Below, one piece after another: positions 35,524 to 43,984 of a DNA stretch of 64,000 nucleotides. How positions within the stretch are numbered: position 1 is the stretch's first letter; each line of letters begins with the position of its first letter. The stretch lies in assembly GCA_963841705.1 (NCBI GenBank), contig CAWJDY010000023.1, forward strand, positions 128,927 to 192,926, in the 5' to 3' direction. Under the pieces are notes generated by a model. That model saw only the letters and a program-made list of their open reading frames with translations. It was not told the origin of the DNA and ran no database searches. The position numbers and the translations under genes are program-made. The DNA comes from VAZQ01 sp963841705. GTDB taxonomy: Bacteria; Pseudomonadota; Alphaproteobacteria; Rhizobiales; Xanthobacteraceae.

Positions 35524-37020
35524 ATGAAGGTACCGGGCGCGCCTTCGTTGCTTGCGGCGGCTGCGATCGCCGTCGCGCTTGGCGCAGACGCGTCGCGTGC
35601 GCAGCCGGCTCCGCAAGAGAGCAGCACAGTGCTCTCGCCTCAGGCATTGGCGGAAATTGCGCAGGTCGAGGCTGAGATCGACCGCATCGAGGCGCAGAGC
35701 ATCGAACGGCTCAGGGAGCCGCCGGACAATCAGGTCCAGCAAGTCGAGCTGCTCGGCAAGTTGATGCTCTACGACAAGCACCTCTCGGTAAACCACAACC
35801 AGGCCTGCGCCTTCTGCCATATGCCGGATACCGGCTTCACCGGTCCGGTGTCGGAGCTCAACCGCACGACCGGCTCGTATCCCGGCTCGGTGCGCACGCG
35901 TTTCAGCGACCGCACGCCGCAATCGCATGCCTATGCGCCGCTCGCGCCAGTGCTGCATTACAATCCCGGTCAGGGCGATCTCGTCGGCGGCAATTTCTGG
36001 GACATGCGCGCGACCGGCCGCAGATTGGGCAACCCGGCCGCGGAGCAGGCGCAAGGACCGCCGACCAACCCGGTGGAGATGGGACTGCCCGACATCGCCT
36101 GCGCCGTCCATCGCGCCTCGCAACGGCCCTATCGCGCGCTGTTCGAGACGGTGTGGGGAGCGCAGGCCTTCGCGCTCGCCTGGCCCGCCGATGTGGAGCA
36201 GGTCTGCGCCCGCCCCGGCCCTCCGCCCAGCAGCGATCCTTTGCCGGTGCATCTGAGCTCGGTCGATCGCGGACGCGCGATGGCGACGTTCGATCAGATG
36301 GCGCAGTCGATCGCGAATTATGAGGTCTCAGCAGAGGTGACAAGTTTCACCTCGAAGTTCGACGCGGCGCTCGCAGGCAAGGCGCAGCTGACACCGCAGG
36401 AGCAGCAGGGATACGACCTCTTCCGCGGCAAAGCGCAGTGTAATGCCTGTCACCGTGACGGCGGGCCTGGCGAGGACCCGCTGTTCACCGATTTCACCGC
36501 CAGCAATATCGGCGTCCCCGCCAATCCGAGACTTCCTTATTATGCGGAAGGCCGGCCCGATGCGTTCGGCTATGTCGCCAATGAAGCGGGCCCCTCGTTC
36601 GTCGACGGAGGCGTCGGCCGCTTTCTGCAGCCGCTGAGGCAGCCTCCGCTAAGCCACCCTTCGGCGGTGGATGCACGATGGCGCAGCCTCGCTACCGACA
36701 ACCGGGGGCGATTTCAGGTTCCGACACTGCGCAATGTGGACAAGCGGCCGTACCCCGCTTTCGTCAAGGCCTACGGGCACAACGGCTATTTCAAGAGCCT
36801 CAAGTCGATCATGCATTTCTATAACACCCGCGACGTGCTGCCGCGATGCCAGCCGCATGATCCCGGCGAGGGCACGACGTGCTGGCCTGCACCGGAATCG
36901 ACCGAGAACCTCAACACCAAGCGCGTTGGGCGTCTCGGCCTGTCGGATGCCGAGGAAGATGCGATCGTGAGCTTCATGCAGACGCTGACGGATGGGTTTT
37001 TCCCGCGCACTCAGCAATAA
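35524..37020 (+). CDS. Di-haem cytochrome c peroxidase/MauG-family protein
   Basis: A 498-residue exported cytochrome. The signal peptide is LLAAAAIAVALGADASRAQP. Two c-type haem sites are visible: CAFCH at C95-H99 and CNACH at C306-H310. This layout fits the bacterial cytochrome c peroxidase/MauG superfamily, but the protein is longer than typical peroxidases (about 320-350 residues). It has about 70 extra residues before the first haem and a long insert between the haems. Likely periplasmic peroxidase or oxidative-modification activity. A small exported protein gene precedes it and a cupin gene follows. Confidence 0.82.
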   Translation: MKVPGAPSLLAAAAIAVALGADASRAQPAPQESSTVLSPQALAEIAQVEAEIDRIEAQSIERLREPPDNQVQQVELLGKLMLYDKHLSVNHNQACAFCHMPDTGFTGPVSELNRTTGSYPGSVRTRFSDRTPQSHAYAPLAPVLHYNPGQGDLVGGNFWDMRATGRRLGNPAAEQAQGPPTNPVEMGLPDIACAVHRASQRPYRALFETVWGAQAFALAWPADVEQVCARPGPPPSSDPLPVHLSSVDRGRAMATFDQMAQSIANYEVSAEVTSFTSKFDAALAGKAQLTPQEQQGYDLFRGKAQCNACHRDGGPGEDPLFTDFTASNIGVPANPRLPYYAEGRPDAFGYVANEAGPSFVDGGVGRFLQPLRQPPLSHPSAVDARWRSLATDNRGRFQVPTLRNVDKRPYPAFVKAYGHNGYFKSLKSIMHFYNTRDVLPRCQPHDPGEGTTCWPAPESTENLNTKRVGRLGLSDAEEDAIVSFMQTLTDGFFPRTQQ

Positions 37021-37175
37021 GGGTTTCGTCCCTCACGTGAGCCTTGCGGCCTCAGATGCAACGTCTCTCACAAAGAGAGCAACACAACGCAAATCATCGC
37101 AAGAGCAAACAGGCCTGCTGGTTCATTCGGTAACACATCCAAATAGAGCCAGTCCTGCCGGTAAAGGAGACCGCA

Positions 37176-37748
37176 ATGGTGTCCAAAAATGTCCTGGACC
37201 AGCTATCCAACACCTTCGTTGCTGCCGAGGGCACAGTGCCCGCCACCCGGCGCGCGTTGCTGCTCGCATCGCTGATGGTGGCGAGCATACCGCTCATCGC
37301 CTCGGACAGGGCCGCGAAGGCGAGCCGGATCGATCCCTCCGAGACGATTATTACCCATCCTGACGCCATCAGATTCGTTCCTTGGAGCGGTGCTCCGGTG
37401 CATAGCGGCGAAATGGCGCCGCTCTACGGGGGCCTGGACACGCCGGGACCTTATCTCGTCCTGATGAAATGGTATCCCGGCTATATGAGCGCGCCACATT
37501 CTTACGCAACCGATCGTCTGTCGCTTGTACTTTCCGGCACGTGGTGGGTGAACAGCGGCGCCGACTTTGATCCGGATCAGACTGTCCCGGTACCTGCCGG
37601 AGGATTCGTTCGGCGGGTGGCTCACACGCCCCACTACGACGGCGTGAAGCGCGACGCGAAGCAGCCAGCCGTGATCGCACTGTTCGGAATCGCGCCGGTC
37701 GACTTGACGCTGGTGGACCCCAGCAAGCCCGGCTGGCGGCAGGTCTGA
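37176..37748 (+). CDS. Exported-type cupin protein
   Basis: A 190-residue protein. A positively charged lead and hydrophobic stretch (TRRALLLASLMVASIPLIAS) suggest export or membrane anchoring. A cupin domain follows, with HSGEMAPLYGG, MSAPHSYATDRLSLVLSGTWW and RVAHTPHYDG supplying histidine and acidic positions. AAGGAG precedes the ATG by 7 bp. It follows the di-haem cytochrome by 155 bp. Resembles cupins annotated DUF4437-like. Ligand unknown. Confidence 0.65.
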   Translation: MVSKNVLDQLSNTFVAAEGTVPATRRALLLASLMVASIPLIASDRAAKASRIDPSETIITHPDAIRFVPWSGAPVHSGEMAPLYGGLDTPGPYLVLMKWYPGYMSAPHSYATDRLSLVLSGTWWVNSGADFDPDQTVPVPAGGFVRRVAHTPHYDGVKRDAKQPAVIALFGIAPVDLTLVDPSKPGWRQV

Positions 37749-37799
37749 TCTAAGCCTCGTTTGCGCCCATCAATACTTGTCGCCCAAGCCCGCAAGCGA

Positions 37800-38015
37800 T
37801 CACCACCGATCCGGCTTCATCCATTCGCTAACCGGGCGGCCCTCGTACGTGCCGCCCTCGCAGTAAGGATAGCATTGCCACGACCCTCCGGAATCGCGGC
37901 GGACGCGAGTTTGGGAGTAGTTGGGCGCCGACCGCCGCGCGGCATCAGCTGATGTGACGAACGCGGTGCCGGCGATGAGAGTGGCAAATGTCAAAGCTGC
38001 AATGAAGGCTTTCAT
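37800..38015 (-). CDS. Small exported protein
   Basis: A 71-residue protein from ATG 38015: signal peptide MKAFIAALTFATLIAGTAFV, then a short polar mature part with two cysteines (QCYPYCEGGTYEGRP) that could form a disulfide. Similar short YC-motif proteins occur widely in Bradyrhizobium as hypothetical exported proteins. The open frame upstream to 38153 is not expected to be coding. Confidence 0.6.
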   Translation of the reverse strand: MKAFIAALTFATLIAGTAFVTSADAARRSAPNYSQTRVRRDSGGSWQCYPYCEGGTYEGRPVSEWMKPDRW

Positions 38016-38363
38016 GAGCGTTCTGCCTTTTGGAAAATTCCGCATCGTGTGCACGGGACCGGAATGAGCTACGGCATAGAGGGCAACGGGCCATTCGCGT
38101 GTCCGCGTATGTGGTATTCGATTTGAAAGTCTTCCTACTCTTGGCCCCGTCATCTGCTGTAACTTTGGTCGCTGAAAACCATGACCCAGCCGTGGCAGTG
38201 TTTTATTTCAGCCAGGTGCGCAGAACGATTCAGCAAGCACCGAAAATCAACAACAATTTCAGACAAGCGACAGCACGGCATGGCGCCCAAATAGCAGCGC
38301 ATGGCGATCCATTACCGGTCTCCGCACAATGGAGCGCAACCTGCATCTGGCAAGGAGGTTCTC
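38016..38363. other. Divergent promoter region
   Basis: About 350 bp between the minus-strand small exported protein and the plus-strand Gly/His-rich protein. It must hold both promoters. I see no convincing gene or repeat in it. Confidence 0.4.
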
Positions 38364-38678
38364 ATGTTGCGTAAGGCTTTATTGCTCAAGGCTTTATCGC
38401 GTAAGACGGTGGCTGCGATTGTTATGGCGACTGCGGTCGGTATCGGCGGTACCGCGCTCTCGACCGCCGCACTCGCTCGTGGCGGTGGTTTTGGCGGCGG
38501 TCATTTTGCAGGCGGCGGCCACTTTGGCGGCTTCCATGCGGGCCGCATGGCCGGAGGCTTCGGCGGCTTCCATGCAGGTCACGAGCATGGGGGATTCCGC
38601 CATGGCTTCGGCGGCTACGGCTATTTGCCGTACAATTGTCAGTATCCCTACCGCCACACTTATCCGGAGTGCTATTAA
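38364..38678 (+). CDS. Exported Gly/His-rich small protein
   Basis: A 104-residue protein with a strong ribosome site (AAGGAGG) and a signal peptide (VAAIVMATAVGIGGTALS, cleaved after ALA). The mature part repeats GGGHFGGFHAG-type units with many histidines, ending in an aromatic Tyr/Cys/Pro tail (YNCQYPYRHTYPECY). The His-rich repeat could bind metal. Function unknown; similar proteins are often annotated hypothetical in this order. Confidence 0.65.
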   Translation: MLRKALLLKALSRKTVAAIVMATAVGIGGTALSTAALARGGGFGGGHFAGGGHFGGFHAGRMAGGFGGFHAGHEHGGFRHGFGGYGYLPYNCQYPYRHTYPECY

Positions 38679-38701
38679 AGCGTTTCCGATTAGGTTGAGC
38701 T

Positions 38702-38732
38702 CGTCATGGCCGGGCTTGGCCCGGCATGACGG
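38702..38732. repeat. Short palindromic repeat (terminator-like)
   Basis: CGTCATGGCCGGG, CTTGG, CCCGGCATGACGG is a near-perfect palindrome 24 bp after the Gly/His-rich gene. The GTCATGGCCGGGCTTG type is a dispersed palindrome that I recall as frequent in Bradyrhizobium-like genomes. It could also serve as the terminator here. Confidence 0.55.
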
Positions 38733-38997
38733 TGCTAACGGAAAAGATCGGTTCAACGTAATCGGAAAACGGTCTCGGTTCCACCGAACGGGCCCTGCCA
38801 GGTCAGCGTCCGCCGACCGACGGCCGCGCCAAGACCGGCGACCATTAAGATACTGACGCAATACCAGAAGGCCACATGAAGCCGCCGTCGTTGGTGCAGG
38901 CCAGCGGTTAAGCAGCGGCGGTCAAGGCGCCCGCCAGCAGTCCGATGGTCGCCCCTGCCATGGCCGGATGGGTCGGGGGGCATAACAATGGATCGTC
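38733..38997. other. Intergenic region
   Basis: About 265 bp with no supported gene. It should contain the promoter of the DUF302 gene. Nothing else noted. Confidence 0.4.
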
Positions 38998-39483
38998 ATG
39001 AAACCAGAGCAAGGTCTTCCGACGATAGTTAGAACCGTCACGTTGATCGCAGCGATGTGCCTATGTGGAGCGCAAGCAATGGCCGTAGATGGATTGACAA
39101 CGCTGCCGAGCGGCAACGGGCCGAAGGAGACGATGAACAGATTTGAGGCCGCGGTGAAGGCAAAGGGCATGACCGTATTTGCCCGCATCGATCATGCGGC
39201 GGGTGCTGCCGCGGTTGGCCTGCCGTTGCGCCCGACAGAGGTCCTGATCTTTGGCAATGCCAAGGGCGGCACGCCGCTCATGCAGTCAATTCAAACGATC
39301 GGAATCGATCTCCCGTTGAAGGCGCTGGTCTGGCAGGACGGATCGGGCAAGACATGGCTTTCATACAACGACCCGAGCTGGCTCGCGAGGCGGCACGGAC
39401 TGGGACACGAGGTCGACACGGCGGTTGCTGCGATGACTGGCGCACTCGATGCGATGGCGAAAGCAGCAACCACGTCTCCGTAA
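38998..39483 (+). CDS. Exported DUF302-family protein
   Basis: A 161-residue protein with a signal peptide (VTLIAAMCLCGAQAMA). It is followed by a DUF302 domain: TMNRFEAAVKAKGMTVFARIDHAAGA, then the characteristic EVLIFGNAKGGTPLMQS and LPLKALVWQDGSGKTWLSYNDP. The fold is known from TT1751-type proteins; biochemical role not established. No clear ribosome site before the ATG. It lies 190 bp before dps on the same strand. Confidence 0.8.
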   Translation: MKPEQGLPTIVRTVTLIAAMCLCGAQAMAVDGLTTLPSGNGPKETMNRFEAAVKAKGMTVFARIDHAAGAAAVGLPLRPTEVLIFGNAKGGTPLMQSIQTIGIDLPLKALVWQDGSGKTWLSYNDPSWLARRHGLGHEVDTAVAAMTGALDAMAKAATTSP

Positions 39484-39675
39484 CAATAATGCATGTGCAC
39501 AACCCTCAAGGAGCAGGTCAACGCAGACCTGTTGGCCTTTTGCAGGGGCGGACTTTGAGACCCGCCCGTAGCGTCGTGCCGGGAACGAAAGCATCTACTT
39601 GAATGTTGAAGGTCCTGAATGTGATTATGGGCGCTCTTAACTATCTTTTCCACTGACCAGAAGACAGGTGAAGCG

Positions 39676-40203
39676 ATGACTACGAGCGAAGCGAAGACGC
39701 GTCGAAAGGCAGCCCTCGACACCCCGACGGACCTTACGAACAACGCCGTCCGGGATATTTCCGGGGCGCTCAATATCCTGCTTGCGGATATGTTCGCGCT
39801 GTATCTCAAGACGAAGAATTTTCACTGGCACGTCTCCGGCCCGCACTTTCGCGACTATCATCTGCTCCTGGACGAGCAGGCCGAGCAGATCTTCGCCACC
39901 ACCGACGACATTGCCGAGCGCGTGCGCAAGATCGGCGGTACGACACTGCGCTCGATCGGGCACATCAGCCGCCTGCAGCGCATCCTGGACAATGACGCCG
40001 ACTTCGTCACGCCCTTGGACATGCTCGCCGAGCTGCGCGACGACAACAAGCAGCTGACGGCGAACATGCGCGAGACCCACGACCTCTGCGGTGAGCAGAA
40101 CGACGTCGCCACCACCAGCCTGATCGAGACCTGGATCGACGAGGCCGAGCGCCGCACCTGGTTCCTGTTCGAAGCCAGCCGGCGCAGCGAACGCGGCGCC
40201 TGA
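39676..40203 (+). CDS. dps: Dps/ferritin-like stress protein
   Basis: Twelve-subunit iron-storage and DNA-protection protein, 175 residues. The ferroxidase signature is present: KTKNFHWHVSGPHFRDYHLL (H50, H52), followed by LDEQAEQIFATTDDIAERVR with the acidic ligands. The long N-terminal tail (TSEAKTRRKAALD) is basic and may contact DNA. AGGTGA precedes the ATG. It fits the oxidative-stress flavour of neighbouring genes. Standalone. Confidence 0.9.
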   Translation: MTTSEAKTRRKAALDTPTDLTNNAVRDISGALNILLADMFALYLKTKNFHWHVSGPHFRDYHLLLDEQAEQIFATTDDIAERVRKIGGTTLRSIGHISRLQRILDNDADFVTPLDMLAELRDDNKQLTANMRETHDLCGEQNDVATTSLIETWIDEAERRTWFLFEASRRSERGA

Positions 40204-40483
40204 TTGCACGTGATGGCGAGCATGTGCGTCGGCGTAGGCATCCGTGTTTATCGCTGTACCACTCGAAGCGAGTAGATCACCCCAGCAGGACGATTCGCTC
40301 GCTGCCGAGCTGCCGAACCGGCGAACGAGCTCGCGAAAGCGGGCCAAAACAGTTCGAACTATTCCGTTTAGCGCGGTTTACTGGCAGGGGGCGCATTTCG
40401 ATGCTGGCACCACCCCCTCGTGCCGGAAAGCACCTTGTCCTGGGCATGGTCACGCTGCCGTAAAAAAGCAAGGGAGAGTTGAA

Positions 40484-40966
40484 ATGAGCGCCGACAGCCG
40501 CCTGAAGTTGGGGGTGGCCCTCCTCATCCTGGGCCTTGCCATGCCGGCGGGGACGCTTCTTGTAGCAGCGACGGACTGGCCCATCGCCGTGAAGACGGTG
40601 GTTAGCAGCATTCTCCTGTTCGGTTTCGAAATCATGCTCGTTCCGGCGGTCGCGCTGATGGGCAAGGATAATTTCGAGCGCATCTGGGCTGGCGCGATGC
40701 GGTTCCTCAAGACGCTCAAGCCGGCGGGTAATGTCGGCAGGACGCGCTACACGATTGGTCTCTATATGTTGATGGGTCCCACACTGTATGCCTGGATCGC
40801 GAGCTACGCTCCATCCTGGCTGCCCGAGGACTACGTTCTGAGGGTTTGCGTCAATCTGGGGCTCGACCTCGTTACCTTCGCCAGCTTGTTTGTGTTGGGC
40901 GGAGATTTCTGGGACAAGGTGCGCGCGCTGTTTCTTCACGACGCGCGCGCGGTTTTCCCTTCCTGA
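40484..40966 (+). CDS. Small integral membrane protein (transporter suffix domain type)
   Basis: A 160-residue membrane protein with four hydrophobic segments: LGVALLILGLAMPAGTLLVA, VVSSILLFGFEIMLVPAVAL, YTIGLYMLMGPTLYAWIASY and LGLDLVTFASLFVLGGDFW. It ends in KVRALFLHDARAVF. It matches the short proteins annotated as transporter suffix domain-containing, whose role is unknown. GGGAGAG precedes ATG 40484; the frame continues upstream to 40244 without membrane or family character. Confidence 0.7.
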   Translation: MSADSRLKLGVALLILGLAMPAGTLLVAATDWPIAVKTVVSSILLFGFEIMLVPAVALMGKDNFERIWAGAMRFLKTLKPAGNVGRTRYTIGLYMLMGPTLYAWIASYAPSWLPEDYVLRVCVNLGLDLVTFASLFVLGGDFWDKVRALFLHDARAVFPS

Positions 40967-40987
40967 GCGAAAATATCAACGGCATTG

Positions 40988-42001
40988 TCAATGCGCCGCC
41001 GCATAGGAGTTGACCTGGTCGATCATCGCAGCCTTTTCACTTGAATCCAGAAAGCTGGCCTCGAACGAGTTACGGGCGAGCGCGATCAGCTCTTCCCGCG
41101 TGAGCCCAATGGCATCCCGAATCGCCAGATAGTTCTCGTTCACGTATCCGCCGAAGTAAGCCGGATCGTCCGAGTTGACCGTGGCGAGCAGCCCTTTCTC
41201 CAGCATTCGACGGATCGGGTAGCGGGCAAGATCATCGATGACGCACAGCCGGAGATTGGACAGGGGACACAGCGTCAGCGGTATTCTTGCCTCTTTGAGG
41301 CGTGCCACGAGCGCCGCGTCGTCGAGCGAGCGATTGCCGTGATCGATACGCGAGACATGAAGCACGTCGATCGCCTCACGGACATATTCGGCGGGACCCT
41401 CTTCGCCCGCATGCGCTACGGCCAGAAAACCCGCATTTCGCGCGCGTGCAAACGGCTCTTTGAACTTTGCCGGTGGGTTGCCGATTTCGGCCGAATCGAG
41501 CCCGACGGCAACGATGCGCTCCTTATAGGGGAGAGCCTCGTTCAGGGTCGCCACGGCGTCCTGGGCCGTCAAGTCACGCAGAAAGCAGAGAATAAGCTTC
41601 GAGCTAACACCCAATCGATTTCGGGCATCTCGTAACGCCTCATCGATGCCCGCGATGACGTCGGCGAATCGAACGCCTCTTCGCGTGTGCGCCTGCGGAT
41701 CGAAGAATACCTCGGCATGCCGGACATTCTGCAGCCTGGCCTTTTCCATGTAGGCCCAGGTCAACTCATAGAAGTCGCGCCGTTCCCGCAGGACATTGGT
41801 TCCTTGATAATACAGGTCCAGAAATTCCTGGAGGTTTCGGAACGTATAGGCTGCCCGGAGTGCATCGACGGACGGATACGGCAGAGCAACGTCGTTGCGA
41901 CGGGCAAATTCGAACATCATCTCGGGCTCGAGCGTGCCCTCGAGGTGCAGGTGCAGCTCTGCTTTCGGCAGCCCTTGTATGAATTCCGCGATCGCGCTCA
42001 C
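40988..42001 (-). CDS. Adenine deaminase (adenosine-deaminase superfamily)
   Basis: Zinc enzyme deaminating adenine to hypoxanthine. From GTG 42001 it has 337 residues, matching the family; the frame extends to 42133 but through a dispersed repeat. The motifs are ELHLHLEG (metal HxH), VAHAGEEGP, RIDHGNRS and NSDDPAYFGGYVNENY. The last is the mark of adenine deaminases of the Aah1 type, as opposed to adenosine deaminases. It runs divergently from the phosphoribosyltransferase gene at 42306, and AMP nucleosidase is at 22 kb. The three would convert AMP to IMP. Confidence 0.87.
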   Translation of the reverse strand: MSAIAEFIQGLPKAELHLHLEGTLEPEMMFEFARRNDVALPYPSVDALRAAYTFRNLQEFLDLYYQGTNVLRERRDFYELTWAYMEKARLQNVRHAEVFFDPQAHTRRGVRFADVIAGIDEALRDARNRLGVSSKLILCFLRDLTAQDAVATLNEALPYKERIVAVGLDSAEIGNPPAKFKEPFARARNAGFLAVAHAGEEGPAEYVREAIDVLHVSRIDHGNRSLDDAALVARLKEARIPLTLCPLSNLRLCVIDDLARYPIRRMLEKGLLATVNSDDPAYFGGYVNENYLAIRDAIGLTREELIALARNSFEASFLDSSEKAAMIDQVNSYAAAH

Positions 42002-42039
42002 TGCGTTTGCACTCCTACAGCTCTTTTGCTCAGTAGATC

Positions 42040-42203
42040 CGTAGGGTGGGCAAAGGCGCGCGTTCAGCGGATAACTCGAGCCAGGCAGCATCTCTGCGCC
42101 GTGCCCACCAGCACCGCCCGACCGCGTGGGCACGGCGCGGCGCAGTCAAGCTTGCGCCGACTGCGTAGACTTGTCTGCGCGCGCGACTTTGCCCACCCTA
42201 CGG
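42040..42203. repeat. Dispersed palindromic element, copy 1
   Basis: CGTAGGGTGGGCAAAGGCG at 42040 and its inverse (TTTGCCCACCCTACGG) ending at about 42203 enclose a second inverted pair, CGTGCCCACCAG and CGCGTGGGCACGG. The same architecture recurs at 54837-55002. It fills most of the divergent region between adenine deaminase and the phosphoribosyltransferase. Confidence 0.75.
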
Positions 42204-42305
42204 CACCCAACAGCACATTATTGCGCTAGATCAAATCTATCTCCACTATCTGCGCTAACTGTTGCACGTTTATGTCGAGGCGGCGAAGACGGTCACGTCA
42301 TTTTG

Positions 42306-42863
42306 ATGGGCAACCTGATCAAACCCGAGCGCGGCATTGCCGCGCCCAAGCTGACCAAGCTGTTTGAGGAGAAGGAAATCACCGCTCGGGTCGAGGAGCT
42401 CGCGCAGGCGGCCGCTGCTCGCCTCCCCGAAAACGTCATGGTGGTGGGCTTGCTCGTGGGCAGTTTTGTCTTTGTCGCCGACCTAGTGCGCGCGCTTTAC
42501 CGCGTCGGCTGCAATCCGAGCGTCGAGTTCATGCGGCTGAACAGCTACGGGATCGGACGAGAGAGCTCAGGGAATGTGCGGCTGATCGGCGAGCTCGAGC
42601 TCGATCCGGCCGGCCGAGCCGTGCTGCTGGTGGACGATATCGTCGATACCGGGCGGAGCCTTCTCTATGCGCGCGATCTCCTGCGGGACAAGCAGGCATC
42701 AAACATCCTCACCTGCGCGCTGGTGGACAAGCCGAGCCGCAGGGAACTGCCGATTGAGGTTGATTTTGTCGGTTTCACCATACCCGACGTTTTCATCGTC
42801 GGTTATGGCATCGACTACGCACATGAGTATCGGCATCTGCCCTTCATCGCCAAGATCGATTAG
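42306..42863 (+). CDS. Purine phosphoribosyltransferase (hypoxanthine type)
   Basis: A 185-residue type I phosphoribosyltransferase using PRPP. The PRPP motif VLLVDDIVDTGRSLLYAR is complete. LVGSFVFVADLVRAL provides the PPi loop, and the C-terminal VDFVGFTIPDVFIVGYGIDY is the pattern of hypoxanthine phosphoribosyltransferases. ATG 42306 has no good ribosome site, but upstream sequence is a repeat. It is divergent from adenine deaminase, which makes hypoxanthine, so the pair looks functionally linked. Confidence 0.85.
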   Translation: MGNLIKPERGIAAPKLTKLFEEKEITARVEELAQAAAARLPENVMVVGLLVGSFVFVADLVRALYRVGCNPSVEFMRLNSYGIGRESSGNVRLIGELELDPAGRAVLLVDDIVDTGRSLLYARDLLRDKQASNILTCALVDKPSRRELPIEVDFVGFTIPDVFIVGYGIDYAHEYRHLPFIAKID

Positions 42864-42874
42864 ATCTCTCGGGT

Positions 42875-42992
42875 TGTCATGCCCCGCTTCAGGCGGGGCA
42901 TCCGGTAACCCCCGCACGCCAAGTTGAGGCAAGGCCGTGCCAAATCCGACTTTCCGTGATTACTGGATCGTCCGCCTGCGCGGACGATGACC
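42875..42992. repeat. Dispersed palindromes after the phosphoribosyltransferase gene
   Basis: Two palindromes of types that I recall as abundant in Bradyrhizobium-like genomes: GTCATGCCCCGC, TTCA, GGCGGGGCAT at about 42875-42901, and GATCGTCCGCCTG, CGCGGACGATGACC at about 42965-42992. They may act as the terminator for the gene just upstream. Confidence 0.6.
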
Positions 42993-43087
42993 ACCGAAAT
43001 GCTGATGATCCCGTCTTAAGTAGTGCAGATGGGGCCAAGTCTGCCGTTGACGAGTTCAACCTAATCGTCATCGAACCTCACGGGATC

Positions 43088-43826
43088 TCAGGAGGCCACT
43101 GCCTCAGCCGATTCTTCCTCCGACTGATCGATCACCATACCGGAAGTGGGATCGACCCAGACCAGGTGATCGCGCACCGCTTTGACGCCCGGGATATTCT
43201 CGGCCGCGACCCTGATCGCCTGACGCTCCCGGCCGTCCGTTATCGTGCCCCATATTTCGACAACCCCATTTTTTACGATCGGGTTGATGAGAGCCGCCGG
43301 CGCCCAGGCCTGTTTTTCCAGCTCTGCCATAAGCCGCGCACGAATGGCCGCATCGTCGGTTGAGTTCGACTGCCTGCGCCTCGGGAAAGGCACTGGCAAT
43401 CGCGTGAACCAGGTTGGCACGCGTGACGATACCAACAACCTGCTCTCCGCGCACAACGGGGATGCGCTTGAATTGACGCCTCTCCATCAGCTTCACGATC
43501 TCGTCCAGCGGAGCATCCTCAGTCACTGTGGTCGGATCAGGCGTCATCACCTCGTTCACCTTGCGACCGTGGGAGCGTGTATATTCATCCGCAAGCCGGC
43601 CGGGTCCGATGAGGAATTCAAGCCAGCGCGGTCGCCGGCGCTCGGTTCCGGTTTCGACCCGGCGAAGGAAATCGCCTTCGGTGACAATTCCGATCAGATG
43701 ACCGTCCTTGTCGATGACCGGCAATCCGCTGATCCGCCTCTGCAGCATGGTCCGAATGGCCTGCAATATTGTGGCATCCGGCTCGACCGAAACGACAGGA
43801 GAGGTCATTACGTCTTTTGCTTGCAT
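43088..43826 (-). pseudogene. CBS-domain pair plus BON domain, frameshifted
   Basis: Frame 1 (from ATG 43826) encodes two CBS domains: MQAKDVMTSPVVSVEPDATI with LPVIDKDGHLIGIVTEGDFL, then VNEVMTPDPTTVTEDAPLDE with IPVVRGEQVVGIVTRANLVH. Near 43350 the protein logic passes to another frame, which encodes the expected BON domain (WAPAALINPIVKNGVVEIWG, ENIPGVKAVRDHLVWV). The intact protein would be about 245 residues, a common CBS-BON fusion that senses adenylates and binds surfaces or phospholipid. The CBS part alone remains translatable with a garbled tail of about 85 residues. Cause: either a real mutation or a base-calling error. Confidence 0.8.
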
Positions 43827-43984
43827 GATGTCGCTCCTGATCGCATCCGGGCGGCCAAAGCATTACCCAAGTGTCGCCCGCCCCTGAATTCAGATAATCT
43901 CCCTAAGGGATATCCCGTAGGCTGCCCATGCCGGCAGCGTGTTGACGGGCGGTGACAGCAACCGTTTGTCGCTGCTCAACCCTG

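Noticed and set aside
35458..36252. 264-residue antisense frame under the di-haem cytochrome
   Set aside because: Arg-rich shadow; the plus strand has the signal peptide and both haem motifs.
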